DNA of 20,573 nucleotides from Bacteroidota bacterium (GCA_021793135.1 JAJYTI010000010.1:1-20573), one strand, 5' to 3'; counted from the first letter of the stretch, positions 6,997 through 15,670 are shown. A program made the numbers and translations. Notes: a model not told the origin generated them from the sequence alone.

Positions 6997-7857
6997 ATGA
7001 TAACACCAGAAGCATTTAAGAACGAAGTAGATAGGATAATAGAGAATGCTATTCGTGAAGATGTTGGTCCAGGCGATCATTCATCTCTTGCTTGTATTGA
7101 TAAAAAATCTCTTGGTACAGCCGAGTTGTTAGTTAAAGATGAAGGAATTATTGCTGGAGTAGATTTTGCAAAACAGCTTTTAAATTACGTAGATCCAGAA
7201 TTAGAAGTAGATGTACGCATAAAAGATGGTACAACTATCTCTTATGGCGATATCGTGCTTTATATATCTGGAAGCTCGCAATCCATTTTAAAAGCGGAGC
7301 GTACTATGCTAAATAGTATGCAACGTATGAGCGCTATTGCTACAAAAACCAAAGAATATGTGGATGCAGTTGCAGGCACAGGAGCAAAAATATTAGATAC
7401 AAGAAAAACCACTCCCGGATTTAGAGCTTTAGAAAAATGGGCGGTAAAGATTGGAGGAGGAGTTAATCATCGTTTTGCACTATATGATGCTATTATGCTT
7501 AAGGATAATCACATAGATATGAGTGGTGGAGTAGCAAAAGCAATTTCTAAAACCCACGCGTATTTAAAAGAAAATAATCTAAATATACCTTTGATTGTCG
7601 AAGCAAGAACTCTAAAAGAGATAGAGGCAATTTTAAAAGCCGGGGGTGTAGATAGAATTTTAATAGATAATTTCAATTATACTGATACTCGTACGGCCGT
7701 TGCATTAATTGGAGATCAATGTGAAACAGAGTCTAGTGGAGGAATCGATTTGGAAACCGTTCGCGGATATGCCGATTGTGGTGTGAACTATATTTCTGTT
7801 GGAGCTTTAACACATAGTGTTTATAACAAGGACTTGAGTTTAAATGCCGTAGAATGA
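6997..7857 (+). CDS. nadC: Nicotinate-nucleotide pyrophosphorylase (carboxylating), quinolinate phosphoribosyltransferase
   Basis: NadC makes nicotinate mononucleotide, CO2 and pyrophosphate from quinolinate and PRPP in de novo NAD synthesis. From ATG 6997 the protein has 286 residues, the usual size. Motifs are EDVGPGDHSS at 21-30, ILKAERTMLNSMQRMS at 97-112, DTRKTTPG at 134-141, KIGGGVNHRF at 151-160, LKDNHI at 168-173 and the C-terminal phosphate-binding region TESSGGID followed by ISVGALTHS. I chose 6997 because the family begins just there (MITPEAFKNEVDRII); an upstream in-frame ATG at 6943 would add 18 residues unlike the family. It shares ATGA with the next gene, so translation is probably coupled. 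The only NAD-biosynthesis gene in view is this one; nadA and nadB are not in the window. Confidence 0.96.
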   Translation: MITPEAFKNEVDRIIENAIREDVGPGDHSSLACIDKKSLGTAELLVKDEGIIAGVDFAKQLLNYVDPELEVDVRIKDGTTISYGDIVLYISGSSQSILKAERTMLNSMQRMSAIATKTKEYVDAVAGTGAKILDTRKTTPGFRALEKWAVKIGGGVNHRFALYDAIMLKDNHIDMSGGVAKAISKTHAYLKENNLNIPLIVEARTLKEIEAILKAGGVDRILIDNFNYTDTRTAVALIGDQCETESSGGIDLETVRGYADCGVNYISVGALTHSVYNKDLSLNAVE

Positions 7858-8795
7858 TACGTAAATTTTTAGAAAATCTACCCATAGTTCGCAGTTTGGT
7901 AAATTGGAGTAAGCGTACCGCTATTCCATGGACCAATGGTTTGCGATTATATAATTTTCTAGATATTTATATAAAAGGATTGTCACAAGGTATATTATCC
8001 TACCGTGCTAGTTCGATAGCCTATAGCTTTTTCATGGCTATTTTTCCTTTTTTACTTTTTGTGTTAAACCTGATTCCTTATATTCAAATTAGTGGTTTTC
8101 AGAGTAGATTTCTGTTATTTGTACAAAACCTATTGCCAGCCCAAACTGCAGATTTTTTCTATCCTATAATTGTCGATATTGCTACGAATCCTAGAAAAGG
8201 CTTACTATCTGTGTCCTTTATTCTATCTGGTTTTTTAGCTAGTAATGGAGTGAATTCTATATTTAGAGCATTCTCAGATTCTGTGTATGTATGTTCCAAC
8301 AGGACATTCATTGGTAAATATACTATGGCAATGTTTGTATCCTTTGGTATTGCAGTATTTATGTTAGTAGCAATAGGAGTTATAATTTTCGGTGAAATAC
8401 TTATACATAAATTACAAAAGGAATCCCTAATATATCATGATTTCTTTTGGATAAATCTTTTACAAATAGTAGTGTTTGTACTCATGATTTATGCAGTAAT
8501 AGCTACTTTATATTATTTTGGATTAAAAAAAATAGATAGAGCAAGATTTTTTTCTTTAGGATCTGTTGTTACAACCATATTATTTATAATAACTACTTAT
8601 GTATTTAGAGTATATATTAATAATTTCTCAAATTACAATGAATTGTATGGATCGATAGGTGCATTATTGATTATGATGCTGTATATTTGGATAAACGCAA
8701 ACCTATTACTTATCGGATTTGAGTTGAATATTGCAATGACTACACTTCAAAAGTCAAAGCAAGAAGAAATGAATTTAATAAAAACTAAAGAATGA
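7854..8795 (+). CDS. YihY/virulence factor BrkB family inner-membrane protein
   Basis: The 313-residue protein has about six membrane spans (near 55-78, 118-140, 155-185, 195-223, 230-255 and 263-291) and the conserved features of the YihY/BrkB family (once misnamed ribonuclease BN): SYRASSIAYSFFMAIFPFLLF before and in the first span, SGFLASNGVNSIFRAF in the second, and YGSIGALLIMMLYIWINANLLLIGFELN at the end. No biochemical function is established for the family. It starts inside the nadC stop (ATGA) and in turn shares ATGA with the next gene. The tail after the last span is short and hydrophilic, probably cytoplasmic. Confidence 0.93.
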   Translation: MIRKFLENLPIVRSLVNWSKRTAIPWTNGLRLYNFLDIYIKGLSQGILSYRASSIAYSFFMAIFPFLLFVLNLIPYIQISGFQSRFLLFVQNLLPAQTADFFYPIIVDIATNPRKGLLSVSFILSGFLASNGVNSIFRAFSDSVYVCSNRTFIGKYTMAMFVSFGIAVFMLVAIGVIIFGEILIHKLQKESLIYHDFFWINLLQIVVFVLMIYAVIATLYYFGLKKIDRARFFSLGSVVTTILFIITTYVFRVYINNFSNYNELYGSIGALLIMMLYIWINANLLLIGFELNIAMTTLQKSKQEEMNLIKTKE

Positions 8796-9220
8796 AAAAT
8801 ATTTGGCAAATTATTTTAGTGAGTCTAATAGCAATAACTGGTATGCAAGCACAAGATGTGTTTGGTAAATGGACAACTATAGATGATAATACAGGAAAAG
8901 CTCGTTCAACAGTAGAAATTTTTGAAAGAGACGGAAAAGTATATGGTAAGGTAGTAGCTATTACCGACCCTGAAAAAAGAGATCGCGTTTGTGATCAATG
9001 TAGTGGAGATGATAGAAATCGTCCCATTCTTGGATTAGAGATTTTAAAAGGATTGAAAAAAAGTGGTGATAAATATGAAGGAGGATATATCACCGATCCA
9101 GATAATGGGAAACGCTATAAGTGCTATATAGAATTAGAAGATGACAATACATTAAAAGTTCGCGGATTTATTGGTATGGCTCTTATTGGTCGTACACAAA
9201 TTTGGAAACGAGCAGAATAA
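8792..9220 (+). CDS. DUF2147 domain secreted protein
   Basis: A 142-residue protein with a signal peptide (hydrophobic run to about residue 20, cleavage after GMQA, mature start QDVFGKW). The mature part is a DUF2147 domain: GKWTTIDDNTGKARSTVEI, then YGKVVAITDPEKRD, a CDQCSGDDRNRPILGLEIL segment, GGYITDPDNGKRYKCYIEL and KVRGFIGMALIGRTQIWKR. The domain is a small beta-barrel found in many Proteobacteria and Bacteroidota; it has no known enzymatic role. Two or three cysteines in the mature part could form a disulfide in the periplasm. It is the last gene of the nadC cluster, coupled by an ATGA overlap and closed by a terminator. Confidence 0.92.
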   Translation: MKNIWQIILVSLIAITGMQAQDVFGKWTTIDDNTGKARSTVEIFERDGKVYGKVVAITDPEKRDRVCDQCSGDDRNRPILGLEILKGLKKSGDKYEGGYITDPDNGKRYKCYIELEDDNTLKVRGFIGMALIGRTQIWKRAE

Positions 9221-9235
9221 AAACTTAGAAAATTG

Positions 9236-9243
9236 TATCTTTA
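9236..9243 (+). promoter_or_regulatory. Possible -7 promoter element for priA, abutting a terminator
   Basis: TATCTTTA is one mismatch from TAnnTTTG and ends on the first base of the terminator stem. A transcript starting about 6 bases downstream would begin within the 5' arm, so it would lack part of the hairpin. No clear -33 TTG. Confidence 0.3.
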
Positions 9244-9270
9244 GGCTGTCTTTTTAAGACGGCCTTTTTT
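9243..9270 (+). terminator. Rho-independent terminator after the nadC-yihY-DUF2147 cluster
   Basis: AGGCTGTCTT (9243-9252) pairs with AAGACGGCCT (9256-9265), ten pairs with one G-T wobble around a TTT loop, followed by TTTTT. It ends nine bases before the priA ATG. Confidence 0.9.
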
Positions 9271-9279
9271 ATTTAGTTT

Positions 9280-11727
9280 ATGTTATACGTTGATGTAATT
9301 TTACCCATTCCTATTAAAAACACCTTTACTTATCACTTCCCTAAATCATTGTTAGATTACATAGATATTGGGATGCGAGTGACGGTACCTTTTGGAAAAT
9401 CAAAAATACATACTGGAATAGTTTTACGGATTCATGATAAAGCTCCAGAATATGATACTAAGGAAATAGATCAGATTCTAGATGAAACTCCTATAATAAA
9501 TAAGCATCAACTTAAGCATTGGTTTTGGTTAGCAGATTATTATATGTGCGCCTTAGGTGAAGTAGTACGAGCCGCATTGCCCAGTGCATTTCTACTAGAA
9601 AGCGAAACTTTAATTTCTTTAAAGAATAATTTTCTAGAAAATGAAGCATCCTTAACCGATGAGGAATATCTAATAATAGAAGCTTTACAAAGACAATCGT
9701 CATTAAGAGTAGAGGAGGTGCAATCTATTATTGATAAGAAAAATGTAGTTAAACTCATACAAGCTTTACTCGCTAAAGAATATATTGATGTTCAAGAAGA
9801 AGTATTTGAACAATATATTCCCAAAAAGAAATCATATGTGCGCTTGGCCAAGGAGTATGAAACCGAAAATAGTTTAAATTCACTTTTAGAAGAATTATCT
9901 ACTAGAGCAACCAAACAACGAGATTTATTAATGAATTTGTTTTTGCTTCAAGCACAAACGAAAAAACCAATAAACCCAAAACAACTTTTGAAAAGTGCAA
10001 ATGCTTCTAGTGGAGTGTTGAAAGCACTAATAGATAAAGGCGTAATTGAGAAGTATGAGTTACAAGAAGACCGCCATAACTTTGAGGGAGAAACTACTGC
10101 TATTTCAAAACTTACAACTGCACAAGAAGAAGCATATATAGCAATAAATAAAAATTTTAAAGATAAAACAGTTTGTTTACTCCATGGAGTAACTTCAAGT
10201 GGTAAAACAGAAGTTTATATAAAGTGTATTGAGGATGTACTTAAAAAAGGAAAACAAGTTTTATACTTAGTGCCGGAAATTGCATTGACTACACAATTAA
10301 TTGGAAGACTACGTAAGCATTTTGGACCACAACTGTCTGTTTATCATTCTAGATATTCGGTACATGAAAGAATAGAGGTGTGGAATAATTTACAGGCAGG
10401 TAAAGAAAAAGCTCAAATAGTAATTGGTGCACGTTCTTCAATCTTTTTGCCGTTTAATAATCTAGGATTGCTATTAGTAGATGAAGAGCATGAGGCTTCC
10501 TATAAACAGCATAATCCAGCTCCTAGATATCATGGTCGTGATGCGGCAATAGTTCTTGGTATGCAACATAAAGCTAATGTATTATTAGGATCTGCTACTC
10601 CAAGTATTGAGACATATACCAATTGTAAAGCAGGAAAATATGGTTTGGTAGAATTAACGGAAAGGTATAGAAATGTTCCTATGCCCAAAATTCAGTATAT
10701 CAACCTAAAAGAGGCGTATAAGAAAAAACAAATGAAAGGGCGTTTTAGCCAACGTTTGCTCGATGCAATAAAGCATACCTTGGAACAAGGTGAACAAGTA
10801 ATATTATTTCAAAATCGAAGAGGATTTTCACCGGTAGTAGAATGTACTACTTGTGGTGTGTCACCACAATGTCCAAATTGTGATGTGAGTTTGACTTATC
10901 ATGAGTATCGAAAACAATTACGTTGCCACTATTGTGGTTATTCTATGGCAATGTTAGTTTCGTGTATGGCATGTGGTAACGAAACTTTAGATTATAAAGG
11001 TTTTGGTACCCAACAAATAGAAAAAGAAATTTCTCAATATTTTCCCGATTATCGAATTCAGCGTATGGATCAAGATACTACTCGCAGAAAACATGCCTAC
11101 GAGAAGATAATTGAGCGTATGACGCTTCGTAAAATAGATATACTTGTTGGAACACAAATGCTTGCCAAAGGTTTAGATTTTTCTAATATAGGATTGGTAG
11201 GCGTACTACAAGCAGATAATCTATTGAACTTTCCCGATTTTAGAGCGCACGAACGTAGTTTTCAATTATTACAACAAGTAGCAGGAAGAGCTGGAAGAGG
11301 AAATAAGCAGGGAGATGTGTTAATTCAGACTTACGATCCTTTACAAACTACATTGCAGGTTTTGCGAGATAATGATTATAAGCAAATGTATGCGAATGAA
11401 ATTGTAGAGCGACGAGATTTTAAATATCCACCATTTGTCAAATTGATCCAAATAACTTTACGTGATAGGAATTATCAAAAAATGAGACAAGCAGCAAATT
11501 GGTACGCAAAGGCTATGAGGGTGCCCTTCTCTAGTCAAGTGTTAGGACCTGAAGATCCAGCAATAGGACGAATAAGGAATCAGTATATAACACATATTAT
11601 GCTTAAAATTCCGCATAATCATTCTGTAAAACAGACAAAACAGAATTTACAAAGAATTCATAATCAGTTTTCTGCTATAAAAGAATTTCGTTCTGTTCGG
11701 GTAATAATCGATGTAGACCCAATATAA
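9280..11727 (+). CDS. priA: Primosomal protein N', replication restart helicase PriA
   Basis: PriA recognises stalled or collapsed replication forks, unwinds the lagging arm 3' to 5' and reloads the replicative helicase. The 815-residue protein contains the N-terminal 3'-DNA-binding domain (about 1-105, beginning LYVDVILPIPIKNTFTYHFP), Walker A GVTSSGKT at 303-310, the DEEH box at 401-404 and GSAT at 437-440. Two zinc sites are formed by eight cysteines at 522, 525, 531, 534, 549, 552, 562 and 565. The C-terminal helicase half has VGTQMLAKGLDF near 623-634 and QVAGRAGRG at 666-674. All key residues are present. It is a little longer than E. coli PriA (732), largely because of a longer linker at about 120-270. 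It sits directly behind the preceding terminator and shares a bidirectional terminator with the convergent gene downstream. Confidence 0.97.
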   Translation: MLYVDVILPIPIKNTFTYHFPKSLLDYIDIGMRVTVPFGKSKIHTGIVLRIHDKAPEYDTKEIDQILDETPIINKHQLKHWFWLADYYMCALGEVVRAALPSAFLLESETLISLKNNFLENEASLTDEEYLIIEALQRQSSLRVEEVQSIIDKKNVVKLIQALLAKEYIDVQEEVFEQYIPKKKSYVRLAKEYETENSLNSLLEELSTRATKQRDLLMNLFLLQAQTKKPINPKQLLKSANASSGVLKALIDKGVIEKYELQEDRHNFEGETTAISKLTTAQEEAYIAINKNFKDKTVCLLHGVTSSGKTEVYIKCIEDVLKKGKQVLYLVPEIALTTQLIGRLRKHFGPQLSVYHSRYSVHERIEVWNNLQAGKEKAQIVIGARSSIFLPFNNLGLLLVDEEHEASYKQHNPAPRYHGRDAAIVLGMQHKANVLLGSATPSIETYTNCKAGKYGLVELTERYRNVPMPKIQYINLKEAYKKKQMKGRFSQRLLDAIKHTLEQGEQVILFQNRRGFSPVVECTTCGVSPQCPNCDVSLTYHEYRKQLRCHYCGYSMAMLVSCMACGNETLDYKGFGTQQIEKEISQYFPDYRIQRMDQDTTRRKHAYEKIIERMTLRKIDILVGTQMLAKGLDFSNIGLVGVLQADNLLNFPDFRAHERSFQLLQQVAGRAGRGNKQGDVLIQTYDPLQTTLQVLRDNDYKQMYANEIVERRDFKYPPFVKLIQITLRDRNYQKMRQAANWYAKAMRVPFSSQVLGPEDPAIGRIRNQYITHIMLKIPHNHSVKQTKQNLQRIHNQFSAIKEFRSVRVIIDVDPI

Positions 11728-11730
11728 TAC

Positions 11731-11764
11731 AAAACGCCTCGTAATATAATTACAAGGCGTTTTT
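11731..11764. terminator. Bidirectional terminator between priA and the fused E1 gene
   Basis: AAAACGCCT (11731-11739) pairs with AGGCGTTTT (11755-11763); inside, GTAAT (11741-11745) pairs with ATTAC (11749-11753), with one C/A mismatch between the two parts. The stem is flanked by A-tract on the left and T-tract on the right, so it can work for both converging genes. Confidence 0.88.
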
Positions 11765-11786
11765 GAATTTTATAGTATGCTTATAT

Positions 11787-14174
11787 TTAATATAGAGCTG
11801 GATATTTATTAGGATTTACTTCGTTTAGTATATCATAAATCTTTTCAAAAATATCATCTGCAGAAGGTTTTGAGAAATAATCTCCATCTGTACCATATGC
11901 AGGTCTGTGTGCTTTTGCAGTAAGCGTTTGTGGTTTACTATCTAAGTATTTATAACCATTTTGCTTTTCTATAATTTCTTGTATTATGTAGGAAGAAGCA
12001 CCACCAGGTACATCCTCGTCTACTACAAGTAGGCGATTTGTTTTCTCTAAGCTTTTAACAATATCATGGTTGATGTCAAATGGAAGTAAACTTTGCGCAT
12101 CGATTACCTCTACAGAGATACCATAATCGGCAAGTTCTTCTGCAGCATCTTCTACCAATCGAAGTGTACTACCGTAAGAAACTACAGTAATGTCATTTCC
12201 TTCGCGTAAAGTTTCTACTACTCCAATAGGGGTGCGGAATTCTCCTAAGTTGTTTGGTAAATTTTCTTTTAATCGATAACCATTTAGACACTCAATAATT
12301 AAACCTGGTTCGTCGCTCTCTAATAAAGTGTTATAGAAACCAGCAGCTTTGGTCATATTTCTTGGAGTAAGGATATAAATTCCACGTAATAAGTGTAATA
12401 ACCCTCCCATTGGTGAACCACTATGCCAGATTCCTTCTAATCGGTGTCCACGTGTTCTTACTATTAATGGTGCTTTTTGTGCGCCATTAGTTCGGTATTG
12501 CAATGTTGCTAGATCATCACTCATGATTTGCAATGCATACAAGATATAGTCTAAATATTGTATTTCGGCAATAGGACGTAAACCTCTCATTGCCATTCCA
12601 ATTCCTTGTCCTAAAATTGTAGCTTCTCGAATTCCAGAATCTGCAACACGTAATTTTCCGTGCTTTTCTTGCAATCCTTCTAACCCTTGGTTAACATCTC
12701 CAATTTTACCAGCATCTTCACCAAAAATTAGTACTTCTGGGTGTTTACTGAAAATCGCATCGAAGTTATCACGGATAACAATACGTCCGTCTACGGATTC
12801 AGGATTTTCATCATAAGTAGGTAATACCTCTTTTATATCACAGGCGGTCCCAGTTTCGGAATATAGATGAGAACTGAATTTTGGTTGAATTTTCTTAATA
12901 TAATGTTCTATCCATTTAGCAATAGCTACTTTTCCGTTTATGTTATTCAATGTAGCAAAGCGTAGAGCTTTTCTTGCTGTACTAAGTACATCTTTACGAA
13001 TAGGTGCTCTGTCTGCTGCTAGAGCATCGTATAGTTCTTTAATTTCATTCTGTGCAGTGAAGTCGGCAAGTACGCTAAGCAATTCTGCTTGCTCTTCTTT
13101 GATTTCGGTAGTATATGCTTTCCATGCAGCATTTTTTCCGTCACGAACTTCCTTTTTAATGTCTTTTTCTAATTGTTCTAGCTCTTCTTCGGTAGCAAAT
13201 TCATTTTCTAGAATCCACTCTCTCATTTTTGCATTACAATCGTATTCTTTTTCCCAAGAAAGTCGTTCTTCACTTTTATAACGCTCATGCGATCCACTAG
13301 TGGAGTGTCCTTGTGGTTGAGTAATTTCTTTTACATGTAATAGAACAGGAACGTGTTCGGTTCTTGCTATTTTTTCTGCTTTTTCATACGCTTCAATTAG
13401 CGCTGGATAATCCCAACCTTTTACAATGATAATTTCATAACCATCATCATTTTTATCTCTTTGGAATCCACTTAAAACTTTAGAAATATCTTCTTTTGTG
13501 GTTTGGTGTTCTGCATGTACAGAGATTCCGTATTCATCATCCCAAACATTCATTACCATAGGAACTTGTAGAACACCAGCAGCATTTATAGTTTCCCAGA
13601 ATAATCCCTCGCTAGTACTTGCATTACCAATGGTTCCCCATGCAATTTCATTACCATTGTTAGAAAAAGTATCTTTATTTTTAACGCTATCTACTTCACG
13701 ATATATCTTTGATGCTTGTGCTAAACCTAATAATCTAGGCATTTGACCAGCAGTAGGAGAGATGTCTGCACTACTGTTTTTTTCTTTAGCTAAGTTTTTC
13801 CAAGTTCCATCTTTATTTACCGTACGAGTACTAAAGTGTCCACCCATTTGGCGACCAGCACTCATCGGTTCTAAATCCTGATCTACGTGGCCATATAAGC
13901 CTGCAAAAAACTCTTGAACGGTAAGTTTACCAATAGCCATCATAAAGGTTTGGTCTCGGTAGTATCCACTTCGCCAATCACCTTCTTTAAATACCTTAGC
14001 CCAAGCTAACTGTGGTACTTCTTTTCCGTCACCAAAAATACCGAATTTGGCTTTACCCGTTAATACTTCACGTCGTCCTAAAAGACTACATTCTCTACTG
14101 GTTACTGCTATTTTGTAATCTCTAATGACTTCTTTCTTAAAGTCATCAAAAGACATTTTGTTATTTTTAGACAT
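11787..14174 (-). CDS. Fused 2-oxoacid dehydrogenase E1 (alpha + beta), branched-chain/pyruvate type
   Basis: Thiamine-diphosphate E1 enzymes decarboxylate a 2-oxoacid and pass the acyl group to the lipoyl arm of E2. Here alpha and beta are one chain of 795 residues (800 if the ATG at 14189 is used). The alpha half (to about 430) has YYRDQTFMMAIG, SAGRQMGGHF, the ThDP region GNASTSEG...VWDDEYGIS and HSTSGSHERYKSEERL. The beta half (from about 450) has FGEDAGKIGDVNQGLEGL, ADSGIREATILGQGIGMAMRGLRPIAEIQYLDY, PMGGLLHLL, and the C-terminal transketolase domain with SYGSTLRLVEDAAEEL and VDEDVPGGASSYI. The substrate is not decided by sequence; flavobacterial relatives are annotated as alpha-ketoacid or branched-chain E1. 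No E2 or E3 gene is nearby. I prefer ATG 14174, which has an A-rich upstream and a closer fit to family starts; 14189 is possible. Two predicted metal ligands are exchanged (see findings). Confidence 0.92.
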   Translation of the reverse strand: MSKNNKMSFDDFKKEVIRDYKIAVTSRECSLLGRREVLTGKAKFGIFGDGKEVPQLAWAKVFKEGDWRSGYYRDQTFMMAIGKLTVQEFFAGLYGHVDQDLEPMSAGRQMGGHFSTRTVNKDGTWKNLAKEKNSSADISPTAGQMPRLLGLAQASKIYREVDSVKNKDTFSNNGNEIAWGTIGNASTSEGLFWETINAAGVLQVPMVMNVWDDEYGISVHAEHQTTKEDISKVLSGFQRDKNDDGYEIIIVKGWDYPALIEAYEKAEKIARTEHVPVLLHVKEITQPQGHSTSGSHERYKSEERLSWEKEYDCNAKMREWILENEFATEEELEQLEKDIKKEVRDGKNAAWKAYTTEIKEEQAELLSVLADFTAQNEIKELYDALAADRAPIRKDVLSTARKALRFATLNNINGKVAIAKWIEHYIKKIQPKFSSHLYSETGTACDIKEVLPTYDENPESVDGRIVIRDNFDAIFSKHPEVLIFGEDAGKIGDVNQGLEGLQEKHGKLRVADSGIREATILGQGIGMAMRGLRPIAEIQYLDYILYALQIMSDDLATLQYRTNGAQKAPLIVRTRGHRLEGIWHSGSPMGGLLHLLRGIYILTPRNMTKAAGFYNTLLESDEPGLIIECLNGYRLKENLPNNLGEFRTPIGVVETLREGNDITVVSYGSTLRLVEDAAEELADYGISVEVIDAQSLLPFDINHDIVKSLEKTNRLLVVDEDVPGGASSYIIQEIIEKQNGYKYLDSKPQTLTAKAHRPAYGTDGDYFSKPSADDIFEKIYDILNEVNPNKYPALY

Positions 14175-14210
14175 AGTTTTTACTTGCATGGTAGTGAAAA
14201 TTATTCCTCA

Positions 14211-14241
14211 CAAATATAAGCAAAAACAAAGTATTAAACAA
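14211..14241 (-). promoter_or_regulatory. Promoter of the fused E1 gene (-33 and -7)
   Basis: On the minus strand TTG (14241-14239) is followed after 20 bases by TATATTTG (14218-14211). Both elements and the spacing match the Bacteroidota sigma-factor consensus (TTG, 19-21 bases, TAnnTTTG). Transcription should start near 14204-14207. Confidence 0.7.
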
Positions 14242-14326
14242 TGTATAATAAATGCAGAAATATATTGTTTAATTTTCAATAAAATTAAATATAATCGAAT
14301 ATAATGTGTTAATAAAAAGTTTAATC

Positions 14327-14350
14327 CGAAATAAATTTGAATTTATTTCG
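14327..14350. terminator. Perfect AT-rich inverted repeat, likely terminator of the uvrA operon
   Basis: CGAAATAAATT (14327-14337) and AATTTATTTCG (14340-14350) are perfect complements around TG. It lies about 50 bases past the stop of the T9SS-exported protein gene. On the plus strand it is followed by AGTTTTT; on the minus strand, the direction of the operon, a run of T comes only after ATTAAAC. A terminator is likely but a protein-binding palindrome is possible. The rest of the 200-base gap is very AT-rich and holds only the E1 promoter. Confidence 0.5.
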
Positions 14351-14398
14351 AGTTTTTAACAAATATCAATCTTGATTCGAACTAAAAATATCTTAAAA

Positions 14399-15646
14399 TT
14401 ATTTTTTAATAAATTTAATAGGTTGATTAGGATAATTAGATAATTGTATGAAATATAAGCCAGAAGATAAGTGTTCAATAGGAATATCGAATACAGAATT
14501 ATTAGATTCTACACTTTGCTTTATCACCGATTTTCCGATAGAGTTATAGATGTTTATTGTAAAGTGGTTATTAGCTAATTCTGGCATACGAATTTGTAAA
14601 ACATTTTCTACAGGATTAGAAAGGATCTTGGGTTGTTGTTCCAAATTCTCATGTTTGGTTGTGTTTAATAGATTTTGGTTTGTTTGTAATTCTAAAACTA
14701 CAGGTAAGTGGTCACTCATCCAATATAACCAATCGCGAGTTTCTAATGAGTACTCTCCATCGCAAGAAGGGTCATTAATATCTTTTTTAAAACAGTTGCC
14801 ATTATTCCCATAAGCAACGTAACTATCTTCTATATATTCTAATTTTGGGTTGTTCTCGAAGAAACTTTCAGACAACATGATAAAATCAAATCTGTCGTCC
14901 ATACCACCACTTGCTCCAGTGGTAAATCCTGCATTGCTTAGTCTAGTTGCTTGAGTGTGTAAATAGGCGAAATCCTCATTATCATGCCAATCGCCAAGAC
15001 TATTTATAGGGTCTACAAATACAATGTCATTTTCTTCATTTAGTAGCTCTTGGTATGATTCTTCAGTTGATGAGTATAGATTGAAATCTCCAGCGAACAT
15101 TACAAATGCATCAGGTTCTATGTACTGTAAATGCTCGGTTAGAGCTTCTACCATTTCTAAACGTATAAGCCTATTGGCACGGCCGTCACTAGACTTTAAG
15201 TGTGTAATAAATGCGTAAACATAAGTCGGATCATTCTCTTCCTCAGTAATCAAACGTAATTTATATTTATTGATATCTCGATAATTAGTAGTTAGCAATT
15301 CTGTAGATAGTAATTCCCAAATATCACTATCGTAAAATAATAATTGTTGCATATCTGAATTACTTGACTGGTTGGAGACATAAGGAGCTCTGGCAAAGTT
15401 TCGATTTGGGTCATAATTCATTGCGTTATAGAGAATATCGTCTGCACCTTCTTCAGATAATAATTCGCAAACTAGAAATAAATCAGGGTCAATATCGGAT
15501 AAAATATTCTTTAAATACGGAGCTCTGTTGGTTGGAAGATATCTCGGGTATTCAAATAAGTTATAGAATGCTACTTTGAGCTGTTCTTGTGCTATAGCAA
15601 AACCAGAAAATAAGAATACCAGGATAAATAAATGTAGTTTACGCAT
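14399..15646 (-). CDS. Secreted endonuclease/exonuclease/phosphatase-fold protein with T9SS sorting domain
   Basis: The 415-residue product has a signal peptide (MRKLHLFILVFLFSGFAIA, cleavage near 19-20). A DNase I-like metal-dependent hydrolase fold follows: VAFYNLFEY at 25-33 with Asn29, VCELLSEEG at 59-67 with Glu61 as predicted metal ligand, THLKSS at 148-153, AGDFNLYSS at 185-193, DDRFDFIMLSE at 250-260 and the catalytic SDHLPVVLEL at 311-320. Residues about 338-415 form a type A T9SS sorting domain: ILSNPVENVLQI, FTINIYNSIGKSVIKQ, LSSGLYFIQLS, ending KFIKK. So it is exported and passed through the outer membrane, then released or anchored. The fold serves nucleases, phosphodiesterases and phosphatases; the substrate cannot be told. 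It lies 24 bases after the LOG-family gene, apparently the last gene of the uvrA operon. Confidence 0.9.
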   Translation of the reverse strand: MRKLHLFILVFLFSGFAIAQEQLKVAFYNLFEYPRYLPTNRAPYLKNILSDIDPDLFLVCELLSEEGADDILYNAMNYDPNRNFARAPYVSNQSSNSDMQQLLFYDSDIWELLSTELLTTNYRDINKYKLRLITEEENDPTYVYAFITHLKSSDGRANRLIRLEMVEALTEHLQYIEPDAFVMFAGDFNLYSSTEESYQELLNEENDIVFVDPINSLGDWHDNEDFAYLHTQATRLSNAGFTTGASGGMDDRFDFIMLSESFFENNPKLEYIEDSYVAYGNNGNCFKKDINDPSCDGEYSLETRDWLYWMSDHLPVVLELQTNQNLLNTTKHENLEQQPKILSNPVENVLQIRMPELANNHFTINIYNSIGKSVIKQSVESNNSVFDIPIEHLSSGLYFIQLSNYPNQPIKFIKK

Positions 15647-15670
15647 AATTATATTAGTTTCTTAACAAAG

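Noticed and set aside
12940..13281. Open frame of 113 codons on the plus strand, antisense to the fused E1 gene.
   Set aside because: It is a Ser-rich shadow of a strongly conserved coding region, with no promoter or start context of its own. The same holds for the frame at 13498-13746.
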